The notes under the pieces are model-generated. The model was not told where the DNA came from. It saw only the letters and a list, made by a program, of their open reading frames with translations, and made no database searches. From Planctomycetota bacterium (lineage in GTDB: Bacteria > Planctomycetota > Planctomycetia > Pirellulales > Lacipirellulaceae), in contig JAKEIB010000397.1 in the NCBI GenBank assembly GCA_022614705.1, forward strand, positions 1 through 13,140: 13,140 bases of DNA, given 5' to 3'. Each line of letters starts with the position of its first letter. Positions within the stretch are counted from its first letter, which is position 1. Below are positions 12,920 through 13,140 of this stretch, one piece after another. The translations under genes and the position numbers were made by a program.

Positions 12920-13140
12920 GTACGCTTCCGAAGGTCGGTGCGTTTACCAAAGGCGCTCATGACTGTAGCACATCGCCGGCCGATTTCCGCAATGGTTTTT
13001 GGCGGCCAGAGCGCTCGACGATGTACAAACTTGAATCGCGAAAATCGGGAGTTGGCGTTCTTGGCGTCCTTGGTGGTTTTCAGTTTGACAAAAAAGAAGG
13101 GGGCCCCCTCCGTTCCGACATGCGGAGCTCCAGCCGCACA
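12920..13140. other. Terminal intergenic stretch without a gene
   Basis: No coding frame is convincing here. It contains a degenerate 9-bp tandem repeat, TTGGCGTTC-TTGGCGTCC-TTGGTGGTT (13052-13078), of a kind frequent in planctomycete intergenic DNA, and a 12-bp palindrome AGGGGGCCCCCT (13098-13109). TTGACA at 13085-13090 could be a -35 element, but I see no matching -10. Confidence 0.5.

Noticed and set aside
1..13140. tRNA, rRNA or known riboswitch genes
   Set aside because: No cloverleaf, CCA-ended acceptor, rRNA core motif or recognisable riboswitch core was found by eye. A covariance search would be needed to exclude small RNAs.

Overview
The window looks like a chromosome segment from a planctomycete, most likely of the Pirellulales type. 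The grounds are a DUF1559 prepilin-like protein with a lipoprotein directly downstream, a PEP-CTERM protein, generally GC-rich coding, and many short palindromic repeats of kinds I associate with this phylum (the AGCCCGCAGCGCAAGCAAGGG family, the GCAATCCGAAATCC family, and a GGGTGCCATG...CATGGCACCC element). Lineage is inferred from these features, not from a search.

Layout. Bases 1-386 are the 3' end of groEL, followed by a strong hairpin terminator. A small planctomycete-type gene (541-783) follows, and then a second, diverged copy of the last 85 bp of groEL with its stop codon (786-870). Bases 1019-2696 hold a visibly AT-richer two-gene unit: an abortive-infection (Abi_C/HEPN-like, STM4504/CBY_0614-type) protein and, 22 bp later, a membrane-anchored protein I do not recognise. 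This is the best candidate for an undescribed defence system. Bases 2697-3388 are degraded: a frameshifted ParD-like antitoxin remnant and two copies of a palindromic repeat.

From 3400 come a fatty-acid desaturase with its own promoter and a PEP-CTERM exported protein whose promoter spacer is a perfect dyad. A decayed stretch with a REP-like palindrome and a weak ORF follows (5391-6060). On the minus strand are a VOC-family gene broken by one nonsense codon (6096-6548), a lipoprotein (6671-7033) co-transcribed behind a DUF1559 protein (7047-8219), and a phosphoglucomutase/phosphomannomutase (8380-10275) that carries an in-frame palindromic insertion. A 32-bp inverted-repeat element sits between the mutase and the divergent plus-strand genes. 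Those encode a periplasmic protein with a C-terminal c-type haem motif (10588-11550) and a divergent glucuronate-isomerase-like enzyme (11633-12919). The last 220 bp hold repeats and no gene.

How the parts work together. Most genes are independent housekeeping or envelope functions: protein folding, lipid desaturation, sugar-phosphate interconversion, uronate metabolism and surface structures. Two units are clearly operonic: the Abi_C/membrane-protein pair and the DUF1559/lipoprotein pair. The groEL 3' end appears to have been a site where DNA was acquired, because the groEL tail is duplicated around the small gene and the putative defence pair lies just beyond the second tail.
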